A stretch of 64,000 nt of DNA from Jejuia rubra (GCF_042684665.1 NZ_JBHULY010000005.1:310001-374000); one strand, 5' to 3'; positions 1-8,868 are shown, numbered from the stretch's first letter. Made by a program: numbers and translations. The notes: generated by a model from the letters alone, not told the origin.

Positions 1-707
1 GGAGGATTAGGAACATTTCGTAATCGCGTTAGATCAAACACCTGCATGCCGTGTGTAGTGGCCCGGTCAGCGACAACAAAGGCGTAATTATTAAAAACTT
101 TTACATCTCGCCACGCACTGCTCACAGTGGCGGTGGGTAAACTACCAATCACAACGGGGGCATTTGGAACTGTGATGTCAACAAAAGCCATTCCTGTAGT
201 CCCGCAAAACAAGGCGTATTCTTTTTGGGTGTCAGGGTCAACCCAGCCCCAACAATCGTTTCCGGAAGCTCCCGCTCCCAGCATGTCTTGAACCGAAACA
301 TTTGCCATTAGGTCATAACCGTTACAGGGATAATTATCCGCAAAACCGTTTTCGCAAATGGCCATTGGTTCAAATGGGTTGACATAATCGTCATCACAAA
401 CATTGCCAATGCCATCTCCATCATCATCCTCTTGATTGGGGTTGGGGCTTAATGGGCAATTGTCATTTTCATCGTCAACCCCGTCATTGTCGTCATCGTC
501 ATCGCAGGCATCCCCTTGCGCATCGCCATCATTGTTTTCTTGATTTGGATTTGCAATCATATTGCAGTTATCAATATCTTCGGCAATACCATCAGAATCG
601 GTATCGGCCACCGAAACAATTTCAACAGGTTCACTATCACAGGAAAAAGTGAACGCAACAAGTAGGCTCACCAAAATAGTGGCACAAAAAAAACGCGAAA
701 ATATCAT
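1..707 (-). CDS. Truncated surface lipoprotein with thrombospondin type 3 repeats (choice-of-anchor B type)
   Basis: The reverse strand is open from an ATG at 705-707 to the window edge, giving 235 codons without a stop, so only the N-terminal part is present. It begins with a hydrophobic signal ending in AFTFSC, a probable lipoprotein signal. Two calcium-binding-type thrombospondin type 3 repeats follow (DTDSDGIAEDIDNC and DDDDNDGVDDENDNC), each Asp/Asn-rich and ending in Cys. After about residue 115 the text changes to a beta-propeller-like region with NDCWGWVDPDTQKEYALFCG and VFNNYAFVVAD, typical of LVIVD-repeat 'choice-of-anchor B' proteins. It is probably an exported surface protein. The C-terminus, which would show any sorting signal, is not in the window. 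It is divergent from thiL. Confidence 0.75.
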   Translation of the reverse strand, partial: MIFSRFFCATILVSLLVAFTFSCDSEPVEIVSVADTDSDGIAEDIDNCNMIANPNQENNDGDAQGDACDDDDDNDGVDDENDNCPLSPNPNQEDDDGDGIGNVCDDDYVNPFEPMAICENGFADNYPCNGYDLMANVSVQDMLGAGASGNDCWGWVDPDTQKEYALFCGTTGMAFVDITVPNAPVVIGSLPTATVSSAWRDVKVFNNYAFVVADRATTHGMQVFDLTRLRNVPNP

Positions 708-779
708 GGCAATCCTTTTAGATATAACTTAAGTAGCTTTTGTTTTAGTATAAAGATAGTGAAAACAAAATTAGCTTCT

Positions 780-787
780 TATTTTTG
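780..787 (+). promoter_or_regulatory. -7 element of thiL promoter
   Basis: TATTTTTG matches the Bacteroidota -7 consensus TAnnTTTG and ends 4 nt before the ATG at 792. No well-spaced -33 TTG is visible. The closeness suggests a very short or leaderless mRNA. Confidence 0.45.
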
Positions 788-791
788 CGCT

Positions 792-1838
792 ATGATTGAA
801 GATAAAGATAAGCAATATACTCAGTTGAGTGATCTAGGTGAATTTGGACTTATTGAGCACTTGACAAAACACTTCAAAATCAAACAGAAATCCACCGTAA
901 AAGGGGTGGGCGATGATGCGGCGGTTTTAGATTTTAAGTATGGTAAAGTTGTGGTAACCACGGATTTATTGGTTGAAGGTGTGCATTTTGATTTGAGCTA
1001 TATGCCCTTAAAGCATTTGGGTTATAAGGCGGTAATGGTTAACCTTTCAGACGTTTATGCCATGAACGCCAAGGCTACGCAAATTACGATATCTATTGCG
1101 GTCTCCAACCGATTTCCTTTGGAGGCTTTGGAGGAGTTGTATGCCGGAATACAAACAGCAGCGGAGATTTATGATGTGGATTTGATAGGTGGTGACACCA
1201 CCTCATCAACAACCGGACTATTGATTTCCGTGACTGCAATAGGTGAGGTTGCCGATGGTGAGGTAGTTTATAGGAATGGTGCCAAGCCTAATGATTTACT
1301 TATAGTTTCTGGTGATTTGGGAGGGGCATATATGGGCTTGCAGGTTTTAGAACGGGAAAAGGAAGTATATAAGGTGAATCCAAACAATCAGCCAGATTTA
1401 GAGCCTTATACTTATATTGTTGAACGTCAGTTAAAGCCAGAAGCACGAAATGATATTGTTAAGCTGTTGAAAGAATTGGGAGTTAAACCGACCGCCATGA
1501 TTGATATCAGTGATGGGCTGTCTTCTGAAATTATGCATATATGCAAACAAAGCGATGTTGGTTGCGATTTATATGAAAATAAAATCCCTTTGGACCCGCA
1601 AGTGATTTCAACCTGTGAGGAATTCAATATGGATAGTACTACTGTGGCCTTGAATGGAGGCGAGGATTATGAGTTGCTGTTTACAGTAAGCCAGGACGAT
1701 TTTCCTAAAATTAAGGCAAATCCAAATTTAAGCGTAATAGGCTTTATAAAAGAGAAGTCGGCAGGGATGCATTTGGTGACAAGGGCTGAAACAAGAATTG
1801 CCCTAAAAGCGCAAGGATGGAAAAATTTTGAAGATTAA
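792..1838 (+). CDS. thiL: Thiamine-monophosphate kinase
   Basis: ThiL phosphorylates thiamine monophosphate to thiamine pyrophosphate using ATP, the last step of TPP synthesis, in the cytoplasm. The 348-residue protein has the family signatures GVGDDAAVL, TTDLLVEGVHF, the Mg-binding GGDTTSS and the later IDISDGLSSE and GGEDYELLF motifs, in the usual order for the PurM/ThiL fold. The frame stays open upstream to a GTG at 759, but ATG 792 (MIEDK) gives the start I expect for flavobacterial ThiL and follows a -7 promoter element. It stands alone, away from the other thiamine genes at 41-47 kb, and is convergent with the next gene (4 nt overlap). Confidence 0.93.
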   Translation: MIEDKDKQYTQLSDLGEFGLIEHLTKHFKIKQKSTVKGVGDDAAVLDFKYGKVVVTTDLLVEGVHFDLSYMPLKHLGYKAVMVNLSDVYAMNAKATQITISIAVSNRFPLEALEELYAGIQTAAEIYDVDLIGGDTTSSTTGLLISVTAIGEVADGEVVYRNGAKPNDLLIVSGDLGGAYMGLQVLEREKEVYKVNPNNQPDLEPYTYIVERQLKPEARNDIVKLLKELGVKPTAMIDISDGLSSEIMHICKQSDVGCDLYENKIPLDPQVISTCEEFNMDSTTVALNGGEDYELLFTVSQDDFPKIKANPNLSVIGFIKEKSAGMHLVTRAETRIALKAQGWKNFED

Positions 1839-2086
1839 CCAGCAGCCAGGAGTTTTTTACTTTGCTTTTTATTGTAATCTTTTAAGCGCATTCTTCTTTT
1901 TAAATGGATGCGTTCCAAAACATCGTTTATTTCCCTGAATTTGGGCGTAAGTTCTGTTAAATTACCTCTGCTGTTTGTAGTTAACTCCTTTTTGCAATTG
2001 CTGCACCGATATTCTTTTACATGATAGGTAACGTGTCGTGACACTTTGTAGTCGTGGCCAAACACCTTGCACTGAATACTTCTCAT
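1835..2086 (-). CDS. Small zinc-ribbon-like protein
   Basis: An 83-residue cytoplasmic protein of unknown role. It has Cys6, then FGHDY with His11, then CSNC (Cys28, Cys31), which look like the four ligands of a small zinc ribbon. A conserved middle part follows (GNLTELTPKFREIND) and a very basic C-terminal third (RIHLKRRMRLKDYNKK). This is compatible with binding RNA or DNA, but nothing shows it directly. It is a tandem paralogue of the next gene. The CxFGHDY...CxxC pattern resembles small DUF1660-type phage proteins, though no phage genes lie nearby. Confidence 0.7.
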   Translation of the reverse strand: MRSIQCKVFGHDYKVSRHVTYHVKEYRCSNCKKELTTNSRGNLTELTPKFREINDVLERIHLKRRMRLKDYNKKQSKKLLAAG

Positions 2087-2164
2087 TTTGTTCGCATATT
2101 AAATTATTTTCTAGGAGAGAGGCTCTAAAGTATTAAAAACCAATCAGAAAATGTTAATAAGCAG

Positions 2165-2431
2165 TTAATAAATCGATGAAGCGAACGCTTTTCTCTTTAA
2201 ACGTTTTGTTCTGGAGTGGTGAATGCGCTCTAAGATGGCATTTATCTCCTTAAATTTTGGGGTCAGCTCAACAAGGTTTCCATTGCTATTGGTAGTCATT
2301 TGCTTTTTGCAGTGCGAGCAAGTGTACTCTTTTACGTGGTAGGTTACTTTCTTGGTTACTTGATAATCATGTCCAAAGATGCTGCAATACATTTTTGGTA
2401 TCAAGCGGGGCTTGGTAGTCTTATTTTGCAT
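2165..2431 (-). CDS. Small zinc-ribbon-like protein, paralogue
   Basis: An 88-residue tandem duplicate of the preceding small gene. It repeats the same core: Cys16, IFGHDY with His21, CSHC (Cys38, Cys41), NGNLVELTPKFKEIN, then a basic tail (RIHHSRTKRLKRK). The N-terminus is about ten residues longer. An internal Met14 would give a start exactly matching the paralogue, so the true start is uncertain. Seventy-eight bases separate the two genes, and both could lie on one transcript with this gene first. Function unknown. Confidence 0.68.
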   Translation of the reverse strand: MQNKTTKPRLIPKMYCSIFGHDYQVTKKVTYHVKEYTCSHCKKQMTTNSNGNLVELTPKFKEINAILERIHHSRTKRLKRKAFASSIY

Positions 2432-2510
2432 AGGTTAAGTTTTTAAGTTAAAAAAACTAAGGGGAGGTAAATATATAAAAATCATATATAATTTTCGATA
2501 TAAAGCAAAA

Positions 2511-3284
2511 TTATTCGATGAAATGCATTATTTCTTGTAGAAATTGCCCTCTATTCTCGATAAAGCTCATATGACCGTCTGGGAATTCTACAATTTTTAT
2601 ATCTAGACCTTTAGTTTGTTCAATTAGGTCATCATAATTTAAAACAGGATCTTTTTTTCCCAGTATCATTAATTTTCGATATACATTCGAATGTAAAATC
2701 TTTTCTCGGTTGGGTCGCAGTTTCATGCCTTCCAAAGCGGCTACGATACCTTGAACCGGCATTTTTAGAGCTTCGCTCTTCAATAGTTTTATATCTTCTG
2801 CAAAAGAGGTTTTGTTTTCCTGGCTGAAAAGATTGGGAATGGACATGTTAATAAACATCTTATGGTTTTCCTTTACGGCAACAATGGCTCGGTCCCTATT
2901 CTTTTTACGCTCTTCGCTATCTGCACTGGCAGTTGAATTGGCCAAGCACAAACCTCTGACCATGTCCGGGTGCTTTTCCGTAAAGGCCAAGGCTACATAT
3001 CCGCCCATGGAGTGTCCTAATATGGTGCATCTATTTATTTTCAGGTGATTTAGAACGGCGGATACGGTTTCGGCCATCAATTCCATAGAATGGATGTATC
3101 CCAAACACCCTGATTGTCCATGCCCCAGTAAATCTACACAGATGATTCTGTTATTTTTTGATAAATCATTTATAAAAGGTGTCCAGATGGAACTGTTTTC
3201 TAAAAAGCCATGCAACAATACCAGTGTTTCCCCTTGTCCAGAATCTGTATAAAAAATAGGTGTCCCTTTAAAATCTAAAATCAT
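2511..3284 (-). CDS. Alpha/beta hydrolase
   Basis: A 257-residue alpha/beta-hydrolase-fold enzyme with no signal peptide. Visible landmarks are the oxyanion region LLHGFLENSS (about residues 23-32), the strand-turn DLLGHGQSG, the nucleophile elbow GHSMGG with Ser92, and the C-terminal catalytic His in DGHMSF (His238). An acid residue is likely in the KKDPVLNYDD region. The family includes esterases, MenH-like enzymes and haloperoxidase-like proteins, and the sequence does not decide the substrate. Ten bases separate it from the ACT-like gene upstream on the same strand, so the two are probably co-transcribed. Confidence 0.85.
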   Translation of the reverse strand: MILDFKGTPIFYTDSGQGETLVLLHGFLENSSIWTPFINDLSKNNRIICVDLLGHGQSGCLGYIHSMELMAETVSAVLNHLKINRCTILGHSMGGYVALAFTEKHPDMVRGLCLANSTASADSEERKKNRDRAIVAVKENHKMFINMSIPNLFSQENKTSFAEDIKLLKSEALKMPVQGIVAALEGMKLRPNREKILHSNVYRKLMILGKKDPVLNYDDLIEQTKGLDIKIVEFPDGHMSFIENRGQFLQEIMHFIE

Positions 3285-3294
3285 GCTTTTGACA

Positions 3295-3951
3295 TTAGGA
3301 TTTTACTTTTTTGATGGCCGAAAATGCCTTGTCAACAAATTCATCTTCGACTAAAATGGTGAATTCATTGGTAGTGGATAGTACTTCATAAAGCACTACT
3401 CCTTCCCAGGCCAGTCTTTTAAAGAAATGATAATATAGCCCCGCAATTTTTGAATTGTCCTGAGGTAAATTGATACTAATGGCCGACAAGTTTTCCTGAA
3501 TAGCAATAAAATATTCACGTTTGAGATGCTCGTTTACAAAATCATTCAAACTGCTGGATACCACAATATTACTTTCATGGATACCTCGCGTAAAGGCATA
3601 AAACAGCTTTTCCTCTTTATTGATTCGCTCAAGGATTTTGGCGTGATTATCAATTAGGGTGGCTGAATTTTTTACAGTAAAGTCCGTTAGATTAGAGCGT
3701 ACTGTAATGTCGCCAAGGTTTTCAATAACGCGCCTCATTTTGATGGTGTTTCCCAAAGTAGGAGGTGGGTTATAACGCCTAAGGGCCATCATCACAGCCC
3801 CTGGCTTCACCTCTTTTTTTAGCATTTTGCTAATAGGCTCGGTGAGTTCAAGGGCAAGAGCACTATAGTTAATGATATTTCGGGAAAGGGCTTCCTCCAA
3901 ATAGGGTTGCGTTATCAAAATATCTTCAACACAATTAGATACAGTTTTCAT
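3295..3951 (-). CDS. ACT-like domain protein, possible regulator divergent from lysC
   Basis: A 218-residue cytoplasmic protein without a firm family name. Residues 1-60 look like a small helical, possibly helix-turn-helix region (VEDILITQPYLEEALSRN, then IINYSALALELTEPI). The C-terminal 70 residues (LSAISINLPQDNSK ... VVLYEVLSTTNEFTILVED) have the beta-alpha-beta rhythm of ACT domains such as those in aspartokinases. It is transcribed divergently from lysC across about 130 bp. Inference: an amino-acid-sensing protein linked to aspartate-family synthesis. No DNA-binding proof is visible. Confidence 0.6.
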   Translation of the reverse strand: MKTVSNCVEDILITQPYLEEALSRNIINYSALALELTEPISKMLKKEVKPGAVMMALRRYNPPPTLGNTIKMRRVIENLGDITVRSNLTDFTVKNSATLIDNHAKILERINKEEKLFYAFTRGIHESNIVVSSSLNDFVNEHLKREYFIAIQENLSAISINLPQDNSKIAGLYYHFFKRLAWEGVVLYEVLSTTNEFTILVEDEFVDKAFSAIKKVKS

Positions 3952-4023
3952 GTTAATTATTTAACAATTTGTGCAAAAATAACTCTTTTTTTAAAAAAAT
4001 AGGTGTGATGTGCTATTGTATTT

Positions 4024-4031
4024 TACTTTTG
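4024..4031 (+). promoter_or_regulatory. -7 element of lysC promoter
   Basis: TACTTTTG fits TAnnTTTG and lies 47 nt before the lysC ATG, inside the divergent region shared with the ACT-like gene. A correctly spaced -33 element is not evident. Confidence 0.4.
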
Positions 4032-4078
4032 CAGTCCATTTTAATTTGTGGACTTTTAATATTGATATTCAAAAATTT

Positions 4079-5401
4079 ATGAAGGTTTTAAAGTTTGGCG
4101 GCACATCGGTAGGTTCGGTTAAGAACATGGCAAATGTAAAGGGAATTATTAATGACGGTGAGCAAAAGATAGTGGTGCTTTCTGCCATGTCCGGAACTAC
4201 TAATAGTCTTGTGGCCATCGGCGATAGTCTTAAAGTTCAAAACGTTGATCAGGCGTTGAGTGCTATCAATGCACTTCACGAAAAATATATTGCTGTAGTT
4301 AATGAGTTATTAAGGGATGAAACTTTGAAAGCTCAAGTAAAAGATTATGTGGCGGAGCGTTTTAACTTTTTGATAGATTGTACATATAAATCCTTTTCAC
4401 AAATAATCGAAAATGAAATCTTGGCTCAGGGCGAATTGTTGTCCACATTTATGTTCAATGCCTATTTGCAACAAAAGGGCATAAATTCGGCGTTATTACC
4501 AGCTTTGGACTTCATGAAAATAGATGCAAACAAAGAACCTGACTTTCCATATATAGAAGCATACATTTCAGAAGTATTAGAAAAAGCAGGTGAGGCCGAA
4601 ATCTACATTACCCAAGGATTCATTTGCTTGGATGATACCGGGGCGGTTTCCAACCTGCAAAGGGGAGGAAGTGATTACACGGCAACTATTATCGGGGCCT
4701 CCATTAAAGCAGAGGAAGTTCAAATTTGGACAGATATCGATGGGATGCACAATAACGATCCGAGGTTTGTTGAGGGCACAAGGCCTATTTCGGATTTGTC
4801 TTTTGATGAAGCGGCCGAGTTGGCCTATTTTGGAGCGAAGATTTTGCATCCTCAAACTGTATTGCCTGTTCGTACTGACGGCATTCCCGTAAGGCTTAAA
4901 AATACAATGGATCCTGAGGCAAAAGGAACCTCCATTACCAGAAGTCATGTTGAAAATGGTATTAAAGCAATTGCCGCCAAGGACAACATTACGGCCATAA
5001 AAATAAAATCTGGGCGAATGCTTCAGGCGCATGGTTTCCTTAAAAAAGTGTTCGAGATTTTTGAGACGTACAAAACCTCAATTGATATGATAACTACATC
5101 GGAAGTAGCCGTGTCGCTTACTATTGACGATGACACCAATTTGGAACAAATTGTTGCTGAATTGGAGGCATTCGCAACCATAGAGGTTGATAAAAACCAA
5201 AGCATCGTTTGTTTGGTAGGTCACTCGATTGTGGATCATAAAGCGACCTATAAACTTTTTAAAATTTTAAAGGACGTAAACATAAGGATGATTTCCTATG
5301 GAGGAAGCAGAAACAATATTTCATTACTTATAGATACAACCAATAAAATAACGACACTTCAAAAGCTAAATAAATATTTATTTGAATTAGTCACTCTGTA
5401 A
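4079..5401 (+). CDS. lysC: Aspartate kinase (monofunctional)
   Basis: Phosphorylates L-aspartate, the first step toward lysine, threonine, methionine and diaminopimelate. The 440-residue protein starts with MKVLKFGGTSVG, the conserved kinase N-terminus, and carries QGGSDYTATIIGA-type nucleotide-binding text (LQRGGSDYTATIIGASI), the IWTDIDGMHNNDPR motif and the AELAYFGAKILHP motif. The last about 140 residues form paired ACT domains (IDMITTSEVAVSLTID; ISLLID), usually the lysine or threonine feedback site. There is no homoserine dehydrogenase domain. ATG 4079 is chosen over an upstream GTG at 4010 because the kinase motif begins there. A strong terminator follows. Confidence 0.95.
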   Translation: MKVLKFGGTSVGSVKNMANVKGIINDGEQKIVVLSAMSGTTNSLVAIGDSLKVQNVDQALSAINALHEKYIAVVNELLRDETLKAQVKDYVAERFNFLIDCTYKSFSQIIENEILAQGELLSTFMFNAYLQQKGINSALLPALDFMKIDANKEPDFPYIEAYISEVLEKAGEAEIYITQGFICLDDTGAVSNLQRGGSDYTATIIGASIKAEEVQIWTDIDGMHNNDPRFVEGTRPISDLSFDEAAELAYFGAKILHPQTVLPVRTDGIPVRLKNTMDPEAKGTSITRSHVENGIKAIAAKDNITAIKIKSGRMLQAHGFLKKVFEIFETYKTSIDMITTSEVAVSLTIDDDTNLEQIVAELEAFATIEVDKNQSIVCLVGHSIVDHKATYKLFKILKDVNIRMISYGGSRNNISLLIDTTNKITTLQKLNKYLFELVTL

Positions 5402-5427
5402 ATTACAGTATTAGATTTTGAAATTTA

Positions 5428-5457
5428 GGGCCATTTTTAAATAATGGCCCTTTTTTT
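5428..5457 (+). terminator. Rho-independent terminator of lysC
   Basis: An eight-base-pair stem GGGCCATT/AATGGCCC with a 7-nt loop is followed by seven T. It lies 27 nt after the lysC stop and reaches the stop of the convergent gene. Confidence 0.85.
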
Positions 5458-6748
5458 ATGCATTCATCAAGCTTTCAATCTCGTCCACTTCTATAGGGAT
5501 GTTTTTCATAAGGTTTAAAGGTGCTCCTGCTTTTTGGATCACCACGTCATCTTCAATGCGAATACCAAAACCTTCTTCCGGAATGTAAATCCCGGGTTCA
5601 ACCGTAAATACCATATTTTTTTGCATGGGCTCGGTTAAAATACCGTAATCATGAGTGTCTAAACCCATATGATGACTTGTGCCATGCATAAAGTATTTTT
5701 TATAGGCTGGCCAGTCTGGATTTTCGTTTTGAACATCGGCTTTATCTAGTAGGCCAAGTCCAAGCAGTTCAGAAGTCATGAATTTGCCAACTTCAATATG
5801 GTATTGTTCCCAAAATGTACCGGGCACCAGCATTTTTGTAGCTTCATTTTTAACCTTTAATACAGCGTTGTACACTGCTTTTTGTCTCTCAGAAAACCGG
5901 CCTGAAACAGGAATAGTTCTTGTCATATCGCTAGAATAATTAGCATATTCGGCGCCAACATCCATCAAAATCAAATCTCCAGATTTACATTCCTGATTGT
6001 TCTCTATGTAATGTAAAACATTTGCATTATTGCCTGAAGCTACGATTGGCGTGTAAGCAAAACCTTTGGAACGGTTTCTGATAAATTCATGGATATATTC
6101 AGCCTCTATTTCATATTCCATCACGCCCGGTTGTACAAATTCTAAAATACGACGAAACCCTTTCTCCGTAATATCGCAAGCCTTTTGGATAAGATCAATT
6201 TCGATGTCCTCCTTAACGGAGCGAAGCTGCTGTAAAACAGGGTTGCTTTTGGCTACGGCATGCGCTGGGTATTTTTCTTTTAACCACTTAGTAAAACGGT
6301 CTTCCCGTGTTTCCACTTCAACGTTTGACCGATAGTGTTCATTGGTGTTTATGTATATGGTATCGCATTGCGTCATGATTTCAAACAGCACCTTTTCCAT
6401 GTCCTGCAACCAATATACAGTCTTAACCCCACTGACTTCAAAAGCCCTTTCCTTAGTCAATTTTTCACCTTCCCAAATTGCGATATGCTCATTGGTTTCT
6501 TTTAGGAATAAGATTTCACGGTTTTTTTCCTTTGGGCAATCGGGAAAAAGAACCAACACGCTTTCTTCTTGATCCACGCCGCTCAAATAGAAAATATCCC
6601 GATGTTGCTGAAATGGCATCGTACTGTCGGCACTTATTGGATAAATGTCATTGGAGTTGAAAACTGCCAGGCTGTTCGGCTTCATTTTTGCGATAAACTT
6701 GCTCCTGTTTTTAATAAAAAGCTGGCGATCAATGGGCAAATATTTCAT
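5456..6748 (-). CDS. pepP: Xaa-Pro aminopeptidase (M24B, aminopeptidase P)
   Basis: Removes N-terminal residues that precede proline; cytoplasmic, 430 residues, the normal size. The N-terminal creatinase-like domain is followed by the M24 pita-bread domain. The dimetal ligands are visible: two Asp in DVGAEYANYSSDMTR, His in HGTSHHMGLDTHD, Glu in TVEPGIYIP and Glu in IRIEDD. The start MKYLPIDRQLF agrees with family N-termini. It is convergent with lysC and divergent from the metzincin gene. Confidence 0.93.
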   Translation of the reverse strand: MKYLPIDRQLFIKNRSKFIAKMKPNSLAVFNSNDIYPISADSTMPFQQHRDIFYLSGVDQEESVLVLFPDCPKEKNREILFLKETNEHIAIWEGEKLTKERAFEVSGVKTVYWLQDMEKVLFEIMTQCDTIYINTNEHYRSNVEVETREDRFTKWLKEKYPAHAVAKSNPVLQQLRSVKEDIEIDLIQKACDITEKGFRRILEFVQPGVMEYEIEAEYIHEFIRNRSKGFAYTPIVASGNNANVLHYIENNQECKSGDLILMDVGAEYANYSSDMTRTIPVSGRFSERQKAVYNAVLKVKNEATKMLVPGTFWEQYHIEVGKFMTSELLGLGLLDKADVQNENPDWPAYKKYFMHGTSHHMGLDTHDYGILTEPMQKNMVFTVEPGIYIPEEGFGIRIEDDVVIQKAGAPLNLMKNIPIEVDEIESLMNA

Positions 6749-6812
6749 GTTATGCAGATGTTAATTTTGTGGTTGACGTAAAAGTATGAATAAAAAGTAG
6801 ATTTTTATTTGT

Positions 6813-6820
6813 TATATTTG
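6813..6820 (+). promoter_or_regulatory. -7 element before the metzincin gene
   Basis: TATATTTG matches TAnnTTTG, 42 nt before the ATG at 6863, giving a short 5' leader. No -33 TTG at the right spacing was found. Confidence 0.45.
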
Positions 6821-6862
6821 AGTTATCCCTCTCTTTGTTTTTTAACGCTTAAGTCGTACCAA

Positions 6863-8746
6863 ATGAAAAAGAATACATGTTTTAGCATATTGTTTATTGG
6901 GCTCCTGAGCCTAATAGATTCAAGTGATTTGAACGCACAAGGCTTTCTTAAAGAGGTGTCATTGAAACAGCAAATTGAGAGGTCCGAACTTGTAGTAGAA
7001 GGAAAAGTTGTGTCTAAAAGATCTACATGGGATGAGGACCACAAAATGATTTATACCATAAACACTGTTGAAGTTTACAAGATATTCAAGGGAAACCCGG
7101 TAACAACGGTTGAGGTGGTTACCGAGGGTGGTACAGTTGGGCTAAGAGCGTTGATAGTGCACCCAGCATTAACTTTATATAAGGACGACATTGGTCTATT
7201 TACGTTGAACGGCAGTAATGAAAGAATTTCAAGATCAGGGAAATCGAGTAATAAAAGATTTAAACCGTACGGCCTGTCCCAGGGATTTTACAGATACAAC
7301 CTAAGGGAAAATTTGGCGGCCAATTCTTTTAAAAGAAAAGAGGGTATTGCGGATGCCTTTTACAACGAAATTAAACAGTATACGAAGAAAGAGTTTGTTG
7401 CGCTTAAGGCCTACGACGCAAAACAGGAAATGGCGAAAAGTGCGGCTTCGAAAAGCGCCATGCCTCCGGGGCCTATTACATTAGGAAGTTCTACAGTTAC
7501 TGCTGGCACAAAGGATGTGCTTACAATCACCGGGACAAATTTTGGGGCTACCCAAGGGAAAGTTTGGTTTAGAAATGCTGATGATGGTGGCGATACATAC
7601 ATTGCCGCGTTGGATTCAGAAGTTGATCTATGGCAAGATGATAGAATTGAAGTGCAAGTGCCCTCTTTAGCAGGTACGGGTACTATCTATGTAGAAGATA
7701 GTGGTGGAGGTACATCTCCGGACTCATCTACGTTAACCGTGTCCTATGCAGAAACTAATGTCCCTTTTAATCCAGGCACCGGAACAGAAGCTTACCAAGT
7801 CAGACACGTGGACAAAAATGGGGCTGGAGGCTATACATGGGAAATGCAAACAGATTTTTTTAATGAAACTGAACCAGACCCACATAGTGCAGGTATGATG
7901 CCAACTGGCTACAAAGATGCCTTTATGAGAGCATTTAATAAGTGGGTTTGTGAAACGGGTGTAAATTGGACAGTTAGTGGAACAGCTACAGCAGTTGATA
8001 TTGCTGGAATAGATGAAAACAATGGTGATGGCAATAATGTAATTCGTTTTGATAATGGTGATGAATTAGATGATAGCACGCTAGGGAAGTGCTTCTCTTG
8101 GTATATGGGTTGTGGAGGAAGTACGATAAATTGGTTTGTTGATGAATTGGATATCGTTTTTAACAATAGCGTGGATGATGATGACACGCTTAGCACAACC
8201 GAAACATGGTACTTTGGAACAGGAACTCTTACAAGTTCGCAATATGATTTTGAAAGTGTAGCACTTCACGAATTGGGGCATGGTCATCAGTTGGCCCATG
8301 TCATTGATCCAGTTCCAAATGGCAATGATATGGATGATGTAATGCATTGGGCCTTGGCGAATGGGATGTCACAAAAGGAGCTGACGGCGGATAACATTAT
8401 GGCTGCAAATGGTATTCAAACAAGAAGTGAAGCATCTGCGGTTTGTGGTGAGACAACAATGACAGAGGCCGCCTGCCCATTAAGTGTGGAAGAAGAACAA
8501 CTTAGTTTCGGAGTAAGAGTATATCCTAATCCTGCCAAGGAGTCATTTTTTTTAACCAATGAATCCATCATACCAATTACTTCAATCGAAATTTATGACG
8601 TTAGTGGCAGGGTGATTTCCGTTCAAAATTTCACAGATGATTCTAAAGTTAAAACTGTAAACATGGCGAATGCATCCGGTGGACTGTACATCATAAAAAT
8701 TTTGGGGGATAACGCATCGGTTACAAAAAAACTTGTTTTGGAATAG
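6863..8746 (+). CDS. Secreted matrixin-like metalloprotease with IPT/TIG domain and T9SS sorting domain
   Basis: A 627-residue exported protein. A signal peptide ends near LNAQ|GF. An IPT/TIG immunoglobulin-like fold follows around residues 205-300 (PGPITLGSSTVTAGTKDVLT; GTNFGATQGKVWF). The catalytic region carries HELGHGHQLAH (His469, Glu470, His473, His479), the HExxHxxxxxH zinc signature of metzincins. The last about 80 residues (VYPNPAKESFFL ... GGLYIIKIL ... KKLVLE) are a type A sorting domain for type IX secretion, so the enzyme is probably released or surface-bound. Asp-rich stretches (NNGDGNN, DDDDT) may bind calcium. ATG 6863 begins a proper signal peptide; an upstream in-frame start at 6809 does not. 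Confidence 0.9.
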   Translation: MKKNTCFSILFIGLLSLIDSSDLNAQGFLKEVSLKQQIERSELVVEGKVVSKRSTWDEDHKMIYTINTVEVYKIFKGNPVTTVEVVTEGGTVGLRALIVHPALTLYKDDIGLFTLNGSNERISRSGKSSNKRFKPYGLSQGFYRYNLRENLAANSFKRKEGIADAFYNEIKQYTKKEFVALKAYDAKQEMAKSAASKSAMPPGPITLGSSTVTAGTKDVLTITGTNFGATQGKVWFRNADDGGDTYIAALDSEVDLWQDDRIEVQVPSLAGTGTIYVEDSGGGTSPDSSTLTVSYAETNVPFNPGTGTEAYQVRHVDKNGAGGYTWEMQTDFFNETEPDPHSAGMMPTGYKDAFMRAFNKWVCETGVNWTVSGTATAVDIAGIDENNGDGNNVIRFDNGDELDDSTLGKCFSWYMGCGGSTINWFVDELDIVFNNSVDDDDTLSTTETWYFGTGTLTSSQYDFESVALHELGHGHQLAHVIDPVPNGNDMDDVMHWALANGMSQKELTADNIMAANGIQTRSEASAVCGETTMTEAACPLSVEEEQLSFGVRVYPNPAKESFFLTNESIIPITSIEIYDVSGRVISVQNFTDDSKVKTVNMANASGGLYIIKILGDNASVTKKLVLE

Positions 8747-8836
8747 ATGTGTTGAAGTTCTTTTCAAAAAGGGCTTTTTTAACGATCGAGCAACTTTTTT
8801 AAAATCATTCTAAATAACAAAACATGACATTTGTTA

Positions 8837-8868
8837 TTTGCCTAAGACTGCCCCCATGCCTACCTTTG
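8837..8868 (+). promoter_or_regulatory. sdhCAB promoter
   Basis: A -33 TTTG (8837-8840) and -7 TACCTTTG (8861-8868) are separated by 20 nt, the textbook Bacteroidota sigma-A arrangement. The -7 ends 27 nt before the sdhC ATG. Confidence 0.75.

Noticed and set aside
452..652. His/Arg-rich forward frame at the left edge
   Set aside because: It is the complement of Asp-rich thrombospondin type 3 repeats in the reverse-strand lipoprotein gene.
1835..2431. Prophage remnant
   Set aside because: Only the small zinc-ribbon proteins look phage-like; no integrase, structural or lysis genes are near.
4577..5032. Long reverse-strand frame opposite lysC
   Set aside because: It is antisense to a well-supported kinase gene and its translation resembles no protein; a shadow frame.
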